Source: Pseudoxanthomonas suwonensis
Lineage (GTDB): Bacteria; Pseudomonadota; Gammaproteobacteria; Xanthomonadales; Xanthomonadaceae
Reading direction: 5' to 3'
Length of the DNA: 47,414 bases
NCBI GenBank assembly: GCA_003240695.1
Contig: QFNC01000022.1
Span: 1 to 47,414, forward strand
Position numbers and translations under genes: made by a program. Below the pieces are notes generated by a model. It was not told the DNA's origin and ran no database searches. It was given only the letters and a program-made list of their open reading frames with translations. Numbering within the stretch: position 1 is the stretch's first letter; each line of letters starts with the position of its first letter. Of the stretch, positions 7,435-16,250 are shown piece by piece.

Positions 7435-8961
7435 TTACTTCACGCCGTGCATCAGCCTGTTGATCAGCGGCGCGGCCAGGAAGAACAGCACCGCGATCAC
7501 GATGCCCAGAATGAACATCTGCTGGAACACCGTCGCATACTGGTCCAGGGAGCCGGCCCCGGCGTCGTGCGATGCCGCCCCACCCGAGGCGATCGCGGCA
7601 ATCCGTCCGGCCACGTAGTTGGCCATCGCGATCGACAGGAACCAGCCGCCCATGGCCAGGCCGGTTTCCTGCGGGCGCGCCAGCTTGGTGACCATGGCCA
7701 GTCCGATCGGCGACAGGCACAACTCGCCCATGGTGTGGATCAGATAGGTCAGGGTGAGCCAGATCCAGGAAATCTTCCCATCCGCCCCCACGGTGTTCTG
7801 GATCGCGAACACCAGCACGTAGAAACCGATCGCCGCGCCGGCCAGGCCGAAGCTGAACTTGCGCGGGATCGACGGGTTGATGTTCTTGCCGTCCAGTGCC
7901 GGCCACAGCGTGGCGAAGATCGGCGCCAGCAGCAGGATGAAGACCGGGTTCACCGACTGGAAAATCTCGAACGTCGGCTGCCAGCCGAAAATGCTGACCT
8001 GCGGCATGCGCACGTAGTCCTGGGCGAGGAAGTTCAGCGACGAGCCGGCCTGTTCGAACAGCGCCCAGAACAGGATGTTGGCCAGGAACAGGATCAGCAT
8101 CGCGATGTACCGGTGCAGCTGTTCCTTCTGCCCGCTGCGCACGCCGCTGTAGATGAAGTACGCGGCCAGGCCGATCATCATCACGATCAGCATGCCGCCC
8201 AGCAGGTTGCTCTTGCTCAGCAGGAAGAACACCGGCACCGCCAGCAGCAGCGCGCCGACCAGCACGCTGATCACCGGACCCCAGCCGCGCTTGTCCTGCG
8301 GCGCGGTACCGACATGCCCCAGCCACGACTTCAGCGCCTGGAACACCACCAAGCCCAGCAGCATGCCGATGCCGGCGGTGAAGAACCCCCAGCGATAGCC
8401 GAATTTCTGGCCGATCATCGAGGCACAGATGATCGGCGCGACCAGCGCGCCGGCATTGATGCCCATGTAGAAGATGGTGAAGCCGGAGTCGCGGCGCGCG
8501 TCGCCCGGTGCGTACAGCTTGCCGACCATGGTCGAGATGTTGGGCTTGAACAGGCCGTTGCCCACCACGATCACGGCCAGACCCATCAGGAAGGTGGTCA
8601 GGTCGGGTGCCATCAGCATGAACATGCCCGCCGCCATCAACGCGCCGCCCAGCATGATCGAACGCTGGTAGCCGAGGATGCGGTCGGCCACGTAGCCGCC
8701 GGCGATGCCGGTCATGTACACCATCGAGGTGTAGCCGCCGTAGGTCAGGCTGGCCTGTTCGCGCGCGGCATCGCCGCTGAGATGCGCGAAGAACGCCGAC
8801 GCCACGTGCACTGCGAGCATCGCGCGCATGCCGTAGTACATGAAGCGTTCCCAGAATTCGCTGCCGAACAGGTTCCACAGCGCCTTGGGATGGCCGAGGA
8901 TTTCGCCCGGTGGCGGCGGCTGGAAATCGGGCACGGGATGGACGGGGTTGGTTGCGCTCAT
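7435..8961 (-). CDS. Proton-dependent oligopeptide transporter (POT/PTR family)
   Basis: A 508-residue inner-membrane major facilitator protein that takes up di- and tripeptides with protons. The signature E35-xx-E38-R-F-x-Y-Y-G44 is present (SEFWERFMYYGMRAML), as is GGYVADRILGYQRSI between helices 2 and 3 and a GINAGALVAPI segment. About 12-14 hydrophobic helices are visible, with an extended periplasmic or interhelical loop near LNFLAQDYVRMPQVSIFGWQPTFE, common in xanthomonad POT proteins. It is transcribed alone toward marR. Peptide uptake fits with an organism that secretes proteases, but no direct link can be shown. Confidence 0.92.
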   Translation of the reverse strand: MSATNPVHPVPDFQPPPPGEILGHPKALWNLFGSEFWERFMYYGMRAMLAVHVASAFFAHLSGDAAREQASLTYGGYTSMVYMTGIAGGYVADRILGYQRSIMLGGALMAAGMFMLMAPDLTTFLMGLAVIVVGNGLFKPNISTMVGKLYAPGDARRDSGFTIFYMGINAGALVAPIICASMIGQKFGYRWGFFTAGIGMLLGLVVFQALKSWLGHVGTAPQDKRGWGPVISVLVGALLLAVPVFFLLSKSNLLGGMLIVMMIGLAAYFIYSGVRSGQKEQLHRYIAMLILFLANILFWALFEQAGSSLNFLAQDYVRMPQVSIFGWQPTFEIFQSVNPVFILLLAPIFATLWPALDGKNINPSIPRKFSFGLAGAAIGFYVLVFAIQNTVGADGKISWIWLTLTYLIHTMGELCLSPIGLAMVTKLARPQETGLAMGGWFLSIAMANYVAGRIAAIASGGAASHDAGAGSLDQYATVFQQMFILGIVIAVLFFLAAPLINRLMHGVK

Positions 8962-9130
8962 GTGGGTTCCTGAACTGCGGGACGTTGGTCGTCCGCGACC
9001 GCGGACAGCCTGCGAGCATGTCCGAGGCAGGGCATTGCCGTCAAACCGCCCATGTGCTGCATCGCAGCAGCCCGGTCCGACGCCGAGCCTGCTTTGTGGC
9101 TCAATCGGTCAAGCACCAGCAGCGCATGCT

Positions 9131-9760
9131 TCATTGCAAGTAGCGCTGATCATCGAAGCTGCTGCACCACTGCGGCCGGTACACCACGATCAAGGCCAGG
9201 GTGCCGCCGCTGAAGAACCCTTCGGCGAACATCAGCGGCACGGTGGCCAGCAGATAGGCCGATTGGGTATCGGCCGCGAACCAGCCGGCCAGCAGCGCCT
9301 TGGCCAGCATCGATGCGCCCATCGATGCCGCGCCGGCGAGAAACGCATTCACCATGATGTACACCATCACGTTGGCCGGCAGGTGCCGTTGCGCCAGATG
9401 CAGTCCCGCCTGCACCACGGCGATCGGCAGCGCACCGGTCACCAGGAAGTCGGTGGCCCAGCCCAGCCAGGCGTGGCCGGTTGCCCATGCGGCCAGGCTG
9501 ACGATCGCCATCACCCACAGCGCGAAGCGTGCGCCGAACATCAACGCAGCGATGGCCGCGCCAAGGAAGTGCAGCTTCACGCCCGGCAGGGCATCGGCAT
9601 TGAAGCCGCGCATCGCGCACAGCACCAGTGTGGCGATGAGCAGCACCCGCTGGGCCTCGGCATCTCCCTGCAGCTTGAACCAGGGCAATCCGCGCCCTGC
9701 CCACAGCAGCAGCCCGGCCGCCACGGCCAGCGCCAACCACTGCAGCGCCTGCACGGTCAT
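9131..9760 (-). CDS. CbiM/COG3235-like polytopic membrane protein
   Basis: A 209-residue protein with about six hydrophobic helices. Its style (ADALPGVKLHFLGAAIAALMFG, VNAFLAGAASMGAS, FAEGFFSGGTLALIVVYRPQW) resembles the CbiM-like group of energy-coupling-factor permeases, often annotated as uncharacterised. Such permeases bind a small ligand or metal such as cobalt or nickel. No CbiN, CbiQ or ATPase gene is beside it, so transport activity is unproven. ATG at 9760 was used; an in-frame GTG lies one codon earlier. It starts 15 bp after the kynA stop, so the two are probably co-transcribed. Confidence 0.7.
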   Translation of the reverse strand: MTVQALQWLALAVAAGLLLWAGRGLPWFKLQGDAEAQRVLLIATLVLCAMRGFNADALPGVKLHFLGAAIAALMFGARFALWVMAIVSLAAWATGHAWLGWATDFLVTGALPIAVVQAGLHLAQRHLPANVMVYIMVNAFLAGAASMGASMLAKALLAGWFAADTQSAYLLATVPLMFAEGFFSGGTLALIVVYRPQWCSSFDDQRYLQ

Positions 9761-9775
9761 CACGGGGAGCCTGGA

Positions 9776-10663
9776 TCAGTCGGTCGCATCGTCCGCCGCC
9801 GCATTGTCCAGGCCGATGCGGGTGCGCACCGCGAACAGTTCGGGAAAGAAGGTCAGATCCAGCGCGCGCTTGAGGAAATCCACCCCCGACGAACCGCCGG
9901 TGCCGCGCTTGAAACCGATGATGCGCATCACCGTGCGCATGTGCCGGAAGCGCCACAGCTGGAACTGGGTTTCCAGGTCCACCAGGTCCTCGCACAGGGC
10001 GTATTCGCGCCAGAAGCGGTCGGTGTCGTCGTAGATGCGCGCGAACACCGGCAGCAGCGCCTCGTCGTGCACATGCGCGCGGCTCCAGTCGCGCTGCAGG
10101 TTGGCCTGCGGGATGGCATGCCCCCAGCGCGCCAGATACAGCAGGAATTCGTCGTACAGGCTGGGGGCCTGCAGCACGGCCTGCAGTGCCGCCTGCGCGG
10201 CCGGGTCGTGGCCGAACACCTTCACCATCGCGGCATTCTTGTTGCCCAGCAGGAACTCCACGGTGCGGTACTGCAGCGACTGGAAGCCGCTGGCCGGCCC
10301 CAGGATGTCGCGGAACTGGGCGTATTCCGACGGGGTCAGGGTTTCCAGCACCGACCACTGCCCGGTCAGCTGCTCCAGCACGCGCTTGCTGCGCGCCACC
10401 GTCTTGCCGAACTGCCACACGCGGTCGTTGCGCAGATGCTCGACAGCAGCACGCAATTCATGGATCAGCAGCTTCAGCCACAGCTCGCTGGTCTGGTGCT
10501 GGATGATGAACAGCATTTCGTCGTGATGCGGCGGTTGCGACAGCGGCAGCTGCGCCGACAGCAACCGCTCCAGCTGCAGATAGCCGGCGTAGGTCATGCG
10601 TCCGGACAGGTCGACATGGATGTCCTGTTCCAGTGCGCGCTCGTTGGAATTGGCGGAGATCAT
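9776..10663 (-). CDS. kynA: Tryptophan 2,3-dioxygenase
   Basis: A 295-residue haem enzyme that converts L-tryptophan to N-formylkynurenine, the first step of the kynurenine pathway. The sequence follows the Xanthomonas enzyme closely: YLQLERLLSAQ, HHDEMLFIIQHQTSELWLK with the substrate-side His (H56), and RFRHMRTVMRIIG, whose H241 fits the haem-ligand position. Cytoplasmic and tetrameric in relatives. Kynureninase and formamidase genes are not in the window. A membrane protein gene follows after 15 bp. With hpd-hmgA a few kilobases away, the region holds two separate aromatic amino acid degradation entries. Confidence 0.96.
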   Translation of the reverse strand: MISANSNERALEQDIHVDLSGRMTYAGYLQLERLLSAQLPLSQPPHHDEMLFIIQHQTSELWLKLLIHELRAAVEHLRNDRVWQFGKTVARSKRVLEQLTGQWSVLETLTPSEYAQFRDILGPASGFQSLQYRTVEFLLGNKNAAMVKVFGHDPAAQAALQAVLQAPSLYDEFLLYLARWGHAIPQANLQRDWSRAHVHDEALLPVFARIYDDTDRFWREYALCEDLVDLETQFQLWRFRHMRTVMRIIGFKRGTGGSSGVDFLKRALDLTFFPELFAVRTRIGLDNAAADDATD

Positions 10664-10792
10664 CCGGGCAGCCTACTCCACTGCCGCCGGTCGGGAAATG
10701 TGGCGTTGTCATTGAAACGACATCCATTCGGCGCGGATTCGGGCCACACTATCGCCCGGGCCGCGGACGTGCCTGCCCTATTCCGAGAACCG

Positions 10793-13700
10793 ATGAACAC
10801 ACTGACGCGCGTATTCGCCCGGCGGACCGCCGTGCTGCTGACCCTGCTGGCCTGCACCAGCCTGGCTCACGCCGAGATCCTCATCAGCCAGGTGTATGGC
10901 AGCGGCGGCAACACCGGTGCCACCTACCGTCGCGACTTCATCGAGTTGCGCAACACCGGCACCGAGCCGGTCAGCCTGGCAGGCTGGAGCGTGCAGTACG
11001 CCTCGGCAGCCGGCAGCACCTGGCAGAAGACCGACCTGACCGGCACCATTCCGGCCGGCGGGTTCTTCCTGATCGCACAGGCTGCAGGTTCGGGCGGCAC
11101 CACCGATCTGCCCACGCCGGATGTCAGCGGCAGCATCGCCATGTCCGGGACCGCCGGCAAGGTGGCACTGGTGTCCAACCAGACCCTGCTGAGCGGATCC
11201 TGCCCGCTGGGCAGCAGCGTGCCCGACTTCGTCGGCTTCGGTTCCAACGCCAGCTGCTCGGAAACGGCGCCCGCTCCGGCACCGAGCAACAGCACGGCCC
11301 TCCTGCGCAAGGACAACGGCGTCGCCGATAGCGGCAACAACAGCATCGACTTCGTCGCTGACGCGCCCAACCCGCGCAACAGCGGCTCCGCGCCACCCGA
11401 TCCGCCGGATCCGCCGATCGCCTTGACCATCGCCCAGATCCAGGGCAATGCCGCGGTGTCGCCGCATGCCGGCAAGCGGGTGGTGACCGAAGGCGTGGTG
11501 ACCGCACGCAAGTTCAACAACGGCTTCTTCCTGCAGTCGCTGGTGCCGGACACAGATCCGGCCAGTTCCGAAGGCATTTTTGTCTTCACCCAGGCCGCTC
11601 CCCCGGGCGATGCCAGCGTGGGCAACGTGGTGCGCGTCACCGGCACGGTGACCGAATTCACGCCGTCATCGAATCCGAACCAGCTGTCGATCACCGAGCT
11701 GACCGAGGTGACGGTGGAACTGCTGTCCACCGGCCAAACGCTGCCGGCACCGGTGGAACTGACTGCCGTGGATGTCAATTCGCAGGCCAGTCCCACGACG
11801 CTGGAACGCCTGGAGGGCATGCGCGTCAGCGTGGCCACTGCCCGCGTGGTGCAGGCCAGCAACGGCAACATCGATGAAGACGATGCGCTGTCGTTCACCG
11901 ATGGCGTGTTTTACGTCATCCTGCCCGGCGTGGCGCGGCCGTTCCGCGAACCCGGCATCGGCGTGATGGACGTGATTCCGATTCCCGCCGGCAAATCGCC
12001 GCCGCGTTTCGACACCAACCAGGAACGCCTGATGGTGCGCAGCCGCGGCCAGATCGGTGCGACCGCCCTGACCGTGGACGTGGATGCGGACATCAGCGGC
12101 CTGGTGGGCGTGCTGGATTACCACAGCGGCACTTGGGCATTCACGCCGGACGCCGGCAGCAGCATCGGCGTGGCAGGCGGCAAGCAGCCGTCCGCGGTCA
12201 GCGATGCTGGCAGCAGCGAGGTCACCATCGGCGGCTTCAACCTGCTGCGCCTGTTCGACGAGGTGAACGACAGCAACGGCGGCCCCACCATCAAGCCCGC
12301 CGCATTGGACAAGCGCCTGACCAAGACCTCGGCCGCGATCTGCACCTGGCTGAAGGCGCCGGACATCCTGGGCGTGGTGGAAGTGGAAAACCTGCGCGTG
12401 CTGACGATGCTGGCCGACCGCATCAACAGCAGCTGCGCCAGTGCGCCGACCTACGTGCCGTACCTGGTCCCGGGCAACGACGTGGGCGGCATCAACGTGG
12501 GCTTTCTGGTCAGCACGCGCGCCACCGGTGCCAACCCGCGCGTCCAGGTGCTCGGCGTGCAGCAGTACGGCAAGGAAGCCACGCTGGCAAATCCCGACGG
12601 CAGCACCAGCCTGCTGAACGACCGCCCACCACTGGTGCTGAATGCGGTAGTGCACGAAGCCTCCGGCGGCCAGTACCCGGTCACGGTGATCGTGAACCAC
12701 CTGCGTTCGCTCAACGACATCGATTCCATCGAATCCGGCAGCAACGGCTGGGCCACCACCGGCGAGCGCGTGCGTGCCAAGCGCGTGGCGCAGGCATCCT
12801 ACCTGGCCGGCCTGGTCAACACCCTGCAGCAGGCCGATGCCAATGCGCGCATCGTGCTGACCGGCGACTTCAACGCCTTCGAGTTCAACGACGGCTATGC
12901 CGACGTGATGGGCATCGCGCTGGGACGGCCGGCGTTCGAAACCGACGTGCTGACCTGGGCACCGAGCCCGCTGGTCACGCCGCTGGTGGACGGCAGCCAG
13001 CTGGTCGGCGAGCCGGCCGAACGCTATTCCTACGTGTTCGAAGGCAATGCGCAGACCCTGGATCACGTGCTGGTGAACGAGGCGCTGATCCTGGATGCGG
13101 CCAACGCCCGCGTGGAACATGCGCGCCTCAATGCCGACTTCGGTGTGCACCACTTCGGCGATGCCGGGGTGCCGATGCGGGTGTCCGACCACGACCCGGT
13201 GCGGCTCAGCATCGACGTGCCGCAGTTCCACAACGCCGATCTGGCCATCACCGCCCGCGTGGATCCGGCCAGCGCAACCGTCGGCCAGGGGCTGAGCTAC
13301 ACCGCCACCGTGCACAACGCCGGCGCCAACGATGCCCGTGACGTCGGTGTCGCGCTGGTGTTCGACGCACTGGTGAACCCGGTGGTCGCCGACACGGCGG
13401 GCTGGACGTGTGCCTTCCCGGAGCAGGACACCACGCAGCAGACCACCACCGTCAGCTGTTCGACCGCGGCCCTGTCCGCGGGAGGCAGTGCCGCGTTCAC
13501 GGCGCAGGTCACCGCCGACGCTGCCCTGGCCGGCCGCAGCCTGCGCATGGCCGCCGCGGTGTCCTCCAGCGTCCGCGATCCGCTGCCGGTCAACAACCAG
13601 GCCCAGGCCAGCGCTGCCATCCAAGGCAACTCGCAGCAGTCCGACCTGGCCACGTTCATCATCGGTCCGCCCGCACTGCGCCTGGGCAGCACCGAAACCG

Positions 13701-14041
13701 TGGAGGTGGTGGCCATCAATCTGAGCGATGCACCGGCCCAGGCACCGCAGCTGGACGTGTACCTGGCTGCCAAGCCGCGCGACGTCACCGTCACCGCACC
13801 GGATGGCTGGGCCTGCACGCGCACCATCCGCCTGCCCGGCTTCGGCCTGCGCTGCACCGCGCCTTCGCTGGACGTCGAGTCGTCTGCCACGGTGATACTG
13901 GCGGTCGCGGTTCCCAGCTCGCCGCCGCCTGCGATTACCGGCTTCCTGACCGTGGAGTCCAAGGTCGCTTCAACCACGCCCGATCCGGCACCCGGCAACA
14001 ACCGCGATCGCTACCGGACCATCAACTTCGTGCAGCCGTAA
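10793..14041 (+). CDS. Large secreted nuclease with lamin-tail and endonuclease/exonuclease/phosphatase domains
   Basis: A 1082-residue exported protein. A signal peptide ends near SLAHA; then a lamin-tail domain (about 26-140, EILISQVYGSGG, DFIELRNTG), a proline-rich hinge (PPDPPDPP), an OB-like segment (about 210-330, TIAQIQGNAAVSPHAGKRV), an EEP nuclease domain (about 475-805) and a C-terminal pair of DUF11/CARDB-like beta domains (about 810-1080). EEP motifs are GGFNLLRLF, GVVEVENL, NHLRS, GDFNAFEFND, LDHVLVN and SDHDPVR, all with their catalytic Asp, Glu, Asn and His present. The layout matches extracellular nucleases of the NucH/ExeM type, which degrade DNA for nutrition or biofilm turnover. 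The frame is open far upstream; the ATG before MNTLTRVF was chosen because the signal peptide starts there. Confidence 0.9.
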   Translation: MNTLTRVFARRTAVLLTLLACTSLAHAEILISQVYGSGGNTGATYRRDFIELRNTGTEPVSLAGWSVQYASAAGSTWQKTDLTGTIPAGGFFLIAQAAGSGGTTDLPTPDVSGSIAMSGTAGKVALVSNQTLLSGSCPLGSSVPDFVGFGSNASCSETAPAPAPSNSTALLRKDNGVADSGNNSIDFVADAPNPRNSGSAPPDPPDPPIALTIAQIQGNAAVSPHAGKRVVTEGVVTARKFNNGFFLQSLVPDTDPASSEGIFVFTQAAPPGDASVGNVVRVTGTVTEFTPSSNPNQLSITELTEVTVELLSTGQTLPAPVELTAVDVNSQASPTTLERLEGMRVSVATARVVQASNGNIDEDDALSFTDGVFYVILPGVARPFREPGIGVMDVIPIPAGKSPPRFDTNQERLMVRSRGQIGATALTVDVDADISGLVGVLDYHSGTWAFTPDAGSSIGVAGGKQPSAVSDAGSSEVTIGGFNLLRLFDEVNDSNGGPTIKPAALDKRLTKTSAAICTWLKAPDILGVVEVENLRVLTMLADRINSSCASAPTYVPYLVPGNDVGGINVGFLVSTRATGANPRVQVLGVQQYGKEATLANPDGSTSLLNDRPPLVLNAVVHEASGGQYPVTVIVNHLRSLNDIDSIESGSNGWATTGERVRAKRVAQASYLAGLVNTLQQADANARIVLTGDFNAFEFNDGYADVMGIALGRPAFETDVLTWAPSPLVTPLVDGSQLVGEPAERYSYVFEGNAQTLDHVLVNEALILDAANARVEHARLNADFGVHHFGDAGVPMRVSDHDPVRLSIDVPQFHNADLAITARVDPASATVGQGLSYTATVHNAGANDARDVGVALVFDALVNPVVADTAGWTCAFPEQDTTQQTTTVSCSTAALSAGGSAAFTAQVTADAALAGRSLRMAAAVSSSVRDPLPVNNQAQASAAIQGNSQQSDLATFIIGPPALRLGSTETVEVVAINLSDAPAQAPQLDVYLAAKPRDVTVTAPDGWACTRTIRLPGFGLRCTAPSLDVESSATVILAVAVPSSPPPAITGFLTVESKVASTTPDPAPGNNRDRYRTINFVQP

Positions 14042-14070
14042 GCCACTGACAGCCGGCGGCATCACACCGG

Positions 14071-14096
14071 AACGCGGGGGCAACCCCGCGTTTTTT
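14071..14096 (+). terminator. Rho-independent terminator after the nuclease gene
   Basis: AACGCGGGG pairs with CCCCGCGTT around a GCAA loop, followed by a run of T. It begins 30 bp after the nuclease stop and separates it from the dehydrogenase operon. Confidence 0.9.
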
Positions 14097-14165
14097 CTGC
14101 GCTGCGCCATGCCTGTCGCAGCGGAGCCGGTATCATGGGCGGCTCACTCGACTGTCGGATGCCGG

Positions 14166-15239
14166 ATGACCATCGCCGCTGAATTCCAGATCGACCATCT
14201 GCAATACCTCGCCCCCGACGGCAGCTTGAACGGCCCGCTGCCGCCCGCGGTGCTCGACCCGGCCGCGCTGGTGCCGCTGTTCAAGCAGATGCTTTTCATC
14301 CGCACCTTCGATGCCAAGGCCATTGCCTTGCAGCGCACCGGCAAGCTGGGCACCTATGCCGCCTGCCTGGGCCACGAGGCCACCCACGTGGGAATCGGCG
14401 CGTCGATGCGGCCGGAGGACGTGTTTGCACCCAGCTACCGCGAATACGGTGCACAATTCATGCGCGGCGTGAAGCCGCGCGACGTGCTGATGTACTGGGG
14501 CGGCGACGAGCGCGGCAACGACTTCGAAGTGCCGCGCAACGACTATCCGTGGTGCGTGCCGATTTCCACGCAGATGCTGATGGCGGCCGGCGCGGCGCTG
14601 TCCTTCAAGCTGCGCAAGCAGGACCGCGTGGCGGTGGCCTGCTGCGGCGATGGGGGTTCGTCGAAGACCGATTTCTACGCCGCCGTGAATTCCGGCGGCG
14701 CCTATCAGTTGCCGCTGGTGCTGTGCGTGATCAACAACGGCTGGGCGATCAGCGTGCCGCGCAAGGCCCAGACCGGCGCACAAACGCTGGCGCAGAAAGG
14801 CCTGGCCGGCGGCCTGCACTGCCTGCAGGTGGACGGCAACGACCTGATCGCGGTGCTCGAAGCCATGCGTCGCGCCTACGAGCGCGCACGCACCGGCGAG
14901 GGCGGCAGCGTGATCGAGTTCCTGACCTACCGCCTGCACGACCACACCACTGCCGACGACGCACGTCGCTACCGCGGCGAGGACGAAGTGAAGGACGCCT
15001 GGACCCGCGAGCCGTTCATCCGCCTGCGCAAGTACCTTACCGACTTGGGCCTGTGGGACGAGGCGCAGGAAAAAGCCTGGGTGGAAGACTGCGGCAAGCG
15101 CGTGGATATCGAAATCAACGCCTATCTGGAAACCCCGGTGCAGCCGGTGCAGGCAATGTTCGATTACCTGTACGCGGAACTGCCCGAGGAGCTGCGCGGG
15201 CAACGCGATGCCGCCATTGCCCTGGAGAAGCGCGCATGA
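14166..15239 (+). CDS. 2-oxo acid dehydrogenase E1 component, alpha subunit
   Basis: A 357-residue thiamine diphosphate enzyme subunit that, with the next gene product, decarboxylates a 2-oxo acid (pyruvate or branched-chain). The ThDP/Mg2+ motif is GDG161-163 to NN190-191. Other family text: LQRTGKLGTYAACLGHEATHVG, APSYREYGAQFMRG and the phosphorylation-loop-like YRLHDHTTADDARRYR. The start MTIAAEF lies after the TATCAT-containing leader; an upstream in-frame Met exists but adds 19 residues that do not look like the family. The stop overlaps the beta start by 4 bp (ATGA). The two-subunit E1 suggests the branched-chain or Gram-positive-like pyruvate type, as against the single-chain AceE; sequence alone does not settle the substrate. 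Confidence 0.9.
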   Translation: MTIAAEFQIDHLQYLAPDGSLNGPLPPAVLDPAALVPLFKQMLFIRTFDAKAIALQRTGKLGTYAACLGHEATHVGIGASMRPEDVFAPSYREYGAQFMRGVKPRDVLMYWGGDERGNDFEVPRNDYPWCVPISTQMLMAAGAALSFKLRKQDRVAVACCGDGGSSKTDFYAAVNSGGAYQLPLVLCVINNGWAISVPRKAQTGAQTLAQKGLAGGLHCLQVDGNDLIAVLEAMRRAYERARTGEGGSVIEFLTYRLHDHTTADDARRYRGEDEVKDAWTREPFIRLRKYLTDLGLWDEAQEKAWVEDCGKRVDIEINAYLETPVQPVQAMFDYLYAELPEELRGQRDAAIALEKRA

Positions 15240-16240
15240 ACGCCACGCAACAGAAAGAAGCCGCGCCGATCACCTTGATCGAAGCCATCACCCAGGCGCT
15301 GGCGCATGAAATGACGCACGACGACTCCGTCGTGGTGCTGGGCGAGGACGTGGGCGTGAATGGCGGCGTGTTCCGCGCCACCGCCGGCCTGCAGCAACGC
15401 TTCGGCGATCAGCGGGTGCTGGACACGCCGCTGGACGAAACCACCATCGCCGGGCTCACCGTCGGCATGGCCAGCCAGGGCATGAAACCGGTGGCCGAAG
15501 CGCAGTTCGACGGCTTCGTGTATCCGATGGTGGATTTCATCGTCTGCCATGCCGCACGCATGCGTTACCGTACCCGCGGCCGCCTGCATTGCCCGATGGT
15601 GCTGCGGGTGCCGTGGGGCGGCGGCATCCGCGCGCCGGAACACCATTCCGAAGCCAACGAATCCATCTTCACCAACGTCCCCGGGCTGCGCGTGGTGATG
15701 CCCTCGTCGCCGCAACGCGCCTACGGCCTGCTGCTGGCCGCGATCCGCGACCCGGATCCGGTCATCTACATGGAGCCCAAGCGCATCTACCGCCAGTACA
15801 AGGAACTGGTGCCGGACGACGGCGAGGCGCTGCCGCTGGACGTGTGCTACGTGCTGCGCGACGGCAGCGACATCACCCTGGTCACCTGGGGCGCGCAGGT
15901 CAAGGAAACGCTGGAGGCAGCGGAGAAACTGGCTGCCGACGGCATCAGTGCCGAGGTGATCGACGTGGCCACGCTGACTCCGCTGGATTTCGCCACCATC
16001 GCCGAATCGGTGGCCAAGACCGGGCGGTGCGTGATCGTGCACGAAGCGGCGAAAACCGCCGGTTTCGGCGCGGAAATCGCCGCACGCGTGGCCGAGGAAT
16101 GCCTGTTCGACCTGCTCGCGCCGGTGGAACGCGTCACCGGCTACGACACCCACATCCCGCTGTTCCGCCTTGAAATGAAGTATCTGGTGAGCGTGGACAA
16201 GATCGTCGCCGCCGTGAAGCGCGCGATGGCGCACCGCTGA
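15236..16240 (+). CDS. 2-oxo acid dehydrogenase E1 component, beta subunit
   Basis: A 334-residue partner of the alpha subunit forming the alpha2-beta2 E1 heterotetramer. Typical segments are VVVLGEDVGVNGGVFRATAGL, LDTPLDETTIAGLTVGMA, AEAQFDGFVYPMVDFIVCHAARMRYRT, RAPEHHSE and the C-terminal half with EVIDVATLTPLDF and IVHEAAKTAGFGAEIA. Translation is coupled to the alpha subunit through the 4-bp ATGA overlap, and E2 follows after 10 bp. No lipoamide dehydrogenase gene follows, so E3 must be encoded elsewhere. Confidence 0.92.
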   Translation: MNATQQKEAAPITLIEAITQALAHEMTHDDSVVVLGEDVGVNGGVFRATAGLQQRFGDQRVLDTPLDETTIAGLTVGMASQGMKPVAEAQFDGFVYPMVDFIVCHAARMRYRTRGRLHCPMVLRVPWGGGIRAPEHHSEANESIFTNVPGLRVVMPSSPQRAYGLLLAAIRDPDPVIYMEPKRIYRQYKELVPDDGEALPLDVCYVLRDGSDITLVTWGAQVKETLEAAEKLAADGISAEVIDVATLTPLDFATIAESVAKTGRCVIVHEAAKTAGFGAEIAARVAEECLFDLLAPVERVTGYDTHIPLFRLEMKYLVSVDKIVAAVKRAMAHR

Positions 16241-16250
16241 GGAATCCCGC

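Noticed and set aside
8840..10792. The 651-codon upstream extension in frame with the nuclease
   Set aside because: It runs over kynA and two membrane genes on the other strand; the nuclease signal peptide starts only at 10793.
11666..13624. A 652-residue minus-strand frame opposite the nuclease
   Set aside because: No domain seen, His/Gln-rich shadow composition, and the plus-strand gene has complete catalytic motifs.
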